From Lottia gigantea (lineage: Eukaryota; Mollusca; Gastropoda; Lottiidae): DNA of 64,000 bases. The stretch is from assembly GCF_000327385.1 (NCBI RefSeq), contig NW_008710211.1, positions 1,144,880 through 1,208,879 on the forward strand, in the 5' to 3' direction. This document shows, piece by piece, positions 61,780 through 64,000 of the stretch. Positions within the stretch are counted from its first letter, which is position 1. Each line of letters starts with the position of its first letter. Position numbers and translations under genes: made by a program. The notes beneath the pieces were generated by a model. It was given only the letters and a program-made list of their open reading frames with translations. It was not told where the DNA came from and made no database searches.

Positions 61780-61814
61780 ATGACAAATTTCTGGGTCTTT
61801 TTAACCCTTATTAA
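61780..61814 (+). other. Possible tensin exon start or alternative last exon (weak)
   Basis: A good pyrimidine tract and acceptor (CTTCTCTCACCTGCCTTCTCAG) is followed, in the phase left by the exon ending at 55169, by codons for DDKFLGLFNPY and a TAA. The DDKF would extend ...LDDAFN just as vertebrate tensins read DDAFKDDRF, but what follows does not match PEYGKVEF and the frame closes after 11 residues. Either chance, or a truncating alternative end. Confidence 0.15.
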
Positions 61815-63345
61815 ACCAGTTTTATGAATATTAGAGGAGTGTACAGGATGATGATTTTATTCCCTGTGAATTGAGGGATCAGTAACTTGAGAGTTTTTAA
61901 CAAGTGACCTGAATTTAGCCGAGTGCTTTTTCCCTTGAATTGTAAATTTCTGTTTAAAACGGATCTGAATTGGATTAATTTTTTGGATTAATTTAAGTTT
62001 TGAATGGTCTATTTTTGTTGTATTAGCAGTATGTCTGTATTTAAACTGTCATCTTTAAAGGTTAGTTATTTACTTATAACATTCATTAATACAACTTTAA
62101 GGTATTGTTAAAAGGTTTATCAATTTATTTTGTGTATTGGGAACACTGATAGCATCCATTTTTGCCATCAGGTGTCTGTGGGTCTTGTAATTCCACTTAA
62201 ACTTAGCACTTTTTTTATGTTACTATGACTAAAGATGTTAATTAGCAGCTTTTACTAAAATGATGTTACATACATCATACACATTTCTATAACAGACGTC
62301 TGACAGAATTGGAATGATGCAAATAAAAAACATTAATGGCCCAGATACACAGGAAAGTTCAGAAAATCTCTTTACAATCTATTTAATAAGGTTCTCTTTA
62401 AGATCCCCAGATATAATTGTTCAAAGCTTAATCTCTCTCTTGGTCATAAAAGTTTTGAATCTTGTATATATCTGGGTTTATCTTTGAAAGTAATATTCAA
62501 CCACCAGAGTAGATCTAGTTGGATTAACGGAGAATGTTGTTGTTTATAGATGAGATGTAAACAATTATCATAGATTATAGTGATGAATGAAGGATATTAA
62601 AAGATTTATCAGAAATTTGTTTACTGATTTGATGAATTGAACACAGTCTGGACTTGAAAACCTTATTTTTAAAAAAACAGCAACTATCTATTCCAGTTAC
62701 CAGATGTTAAGGGACATGGTCCAGATCAGCTATAGGCAGGATCGTTAGAGTTATTTTTGCACCTGTGTCTTTCTTTCTTTTACACAATGTATAGTAGAGA
62801 TTTTTGTGCCAAGATTTCTTGATAAATTATTTTTCTAGAATCAAGGAAGTTTAAGATCTAAGATCTAAATATGGGTAAATACTAGGAATTTTGTGTGTGT
62901 AGCTTTCTTAAAACCTGTAATTCTAGAAAATGGTTAAGATCGAAGTATAAGGAAATGAAAAGCAGGTGACAAAGCTAATTGCAGAGTGGTATAAAGTATT
63001 GTGTAAGAGCGAGAATGTTCTACCATTATATATAGGAACAATAATTCTGTGTTTTAATTCATGAACACGGGAACAAAATTGCGTAGGTGGCGCTGTCTCC
63101 TCTCCCCCAACCCCCAGTTTATGACATAAGCCTGCCTTATTCCGTCAAATTTCATTCTACATGATATTAGTCATGTCTGATATTATATTTCTTTGGTATT
63201 TTATCAAAGATAAGACTATCAGGAATGGTTATTTAAATCTAGTGCCAAACCAAATCCCAGATAACGTTACATATGTACCTCCAACCTTATCTTGCTACTT
63301 TAAACACAATCTAGATAACATGATATTCAGCTGGAACTGAGGAAA

Positions 63346-64000
63346 TATGGCTACTGGTTTAGACAATTTATCATTCTTGGTCAATATATTGGTATGGCTA
63401 CTGGTTTAGACAATTTAGAATTCTTGGTCAATATATTGATATGGCTACTGGTTTAGACAATTTAGAATTCTTGGTCAATATATTGATATGGCGACTGGTT
63501 TAGACAATTTAGAATTCTTGGTCAATATATTGGTATGGCTACTGGTTTAGACAATTTAGAATTCTTGGTCAATATATTGGTATGGCTACTGGTTTAGACA
63601 ATTTAGAATTCTTGGTCAATATATTGGTATGGCTACTGGTTTAGACAATTTAGAATTCTTGGTCAATATATTGATATGGCTACTGGTTTAGACAATTTAG
63701 AATTCTTGGTCAATATATTGGTATGGCTACTGGTTTAGACAATTTAGAATTCTTGGTCAATATATTGGTATGGCTATTGGTTTAGACAATTTAGAATTCT
63801 TAGTCAATATATTGATATGGCTACTGGTTTAGACCATTTAGAATTCTTGGTCAATATATTGGTATGGCTACTGGTTTAGACAATTTAGAATTCTTGGTCA
63901 ATATATTGATATGGCTACTGGTTTAGACAATTTAGAATTCTTGGTCAATATATTGGTATGGCTATTGGTTTAGACAATTTAGAATTCTTGGTCAATATAT
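63346..64000 (+). repeat. Minisatellite, 47-bp unit, about 14 copies, running off the window
   Basis: Unit GGTATGGCTACTGGTTTAGA then CAATTTAGAATTCTTGGTCA and ATATATT. Copies differ by single bases (GGTATGG/GATATGG, GGCTACT/GGCTATT) and the array continues past 64000. Copies are direct repeats with no unique spacers. Confidence 0.97.

Larger units (their letters stand above)
55170..64000 (+). other. Start of a large tensin intron (at least 8.8 kb)
   Basis: Contains MITEs (55222-55370, 57245-57581), an AATG microsatellite (55445-55755), a direct duplication (56820-57080), a dispersed repeat (59321-59545) and two tandem arrays (60960-61675, 63346-64000). A possible exon start at 61780 is listed separately. 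The rest is AT-rich with no coding signal that I can support. Confidence 0.7.

Noticed and set aside
63346-64000. CRISPR-like regular array
   Set aside because: Units are contiguous 47-bp direct repeats with no unique spacers, in an animal intron.
1-64000. Retroviral, LTR or Polinton remnants
   Set aside because: No reverse transcriptase, integrase, capsid or LTR pairs were recognised. The only retroelement traces are SINEs and probable Penelope-like ends.

Overview
The window is AT-rich animal nuclear DNA. Long introns are separated by small exons with GT-AG borders, and MITEs, tRNA-derived SINE copies and minisatellites are very dense. No prokaryotic gene organisation is visible. The protein evidence points to a spirally cleaving invertebrate, most likely a mollusc and perhaps a gastropod; the phylum is a guess from repeat style and gene structure.

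The one gene I can establish is a plus-strand tensin, a focal-adhesion adaptor with a PTEN-like phosphatase domain followed by a C2 domain. Nine exons between 37731 and 55169 join in a continuous reading frame of 381 codons plus one base. They encode a novel-looking N-terminus, the PTP-like domain and most of the C2 domain. The P-loop keeps the catalytic Cys and Arg (HCKGGKSR), but the WPD-type loop reads WPE. The gene is cut by the right edge: the end of the C2 domain, the linker and the SH2-PTB part expected of the family lie beyond 64000.

Upstream there is evidence for alternative 5' ends. A 39-nt exon at 18844-18882 encodes what looks like the tail of the C1 zinc domain known from long tensin forms. 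Two ATG-bearing first exons (13356-13484 and 37731-37901) each have an in-frame stop just before the ATG and end in phase 0, so each can join the shared exon at 41773. The transcription unit would then cover at least 13356 to beyond the window, with three possible N-termini: C1-containing from further upstream, MEVVQQ and MKSESYM.

Layout: 1-300 holds a short minus-strand coding-like segment ending an acidic EVK-rich protein. 300-37730 is upstream DNA and 5' introns, with TTAA-flanked and hAT-like MITEs, SINEs, several minisatellites and a dispersed motif of about 25 bp. 37731-55169 is the tensin exon cluster. 55170-64000 is intron with microsatellite, MITE and two large tandem arrays (119-bp and 47-bp units), the last running off the window.

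The most unusual observation is that two different internal exons (at 49445 and 52105) have their 3' splice site plus the first bases of the exon tandemly duplicated upstream, in 41-bp and 31-bp units. This makes rows of decoy acceptors whose use would end translation early. A second point of interest is a set of three CUGANGA-stem-GAAAC motifs resembling a hammerhead core, two of them in or beside a palindrome at 43257-43503.
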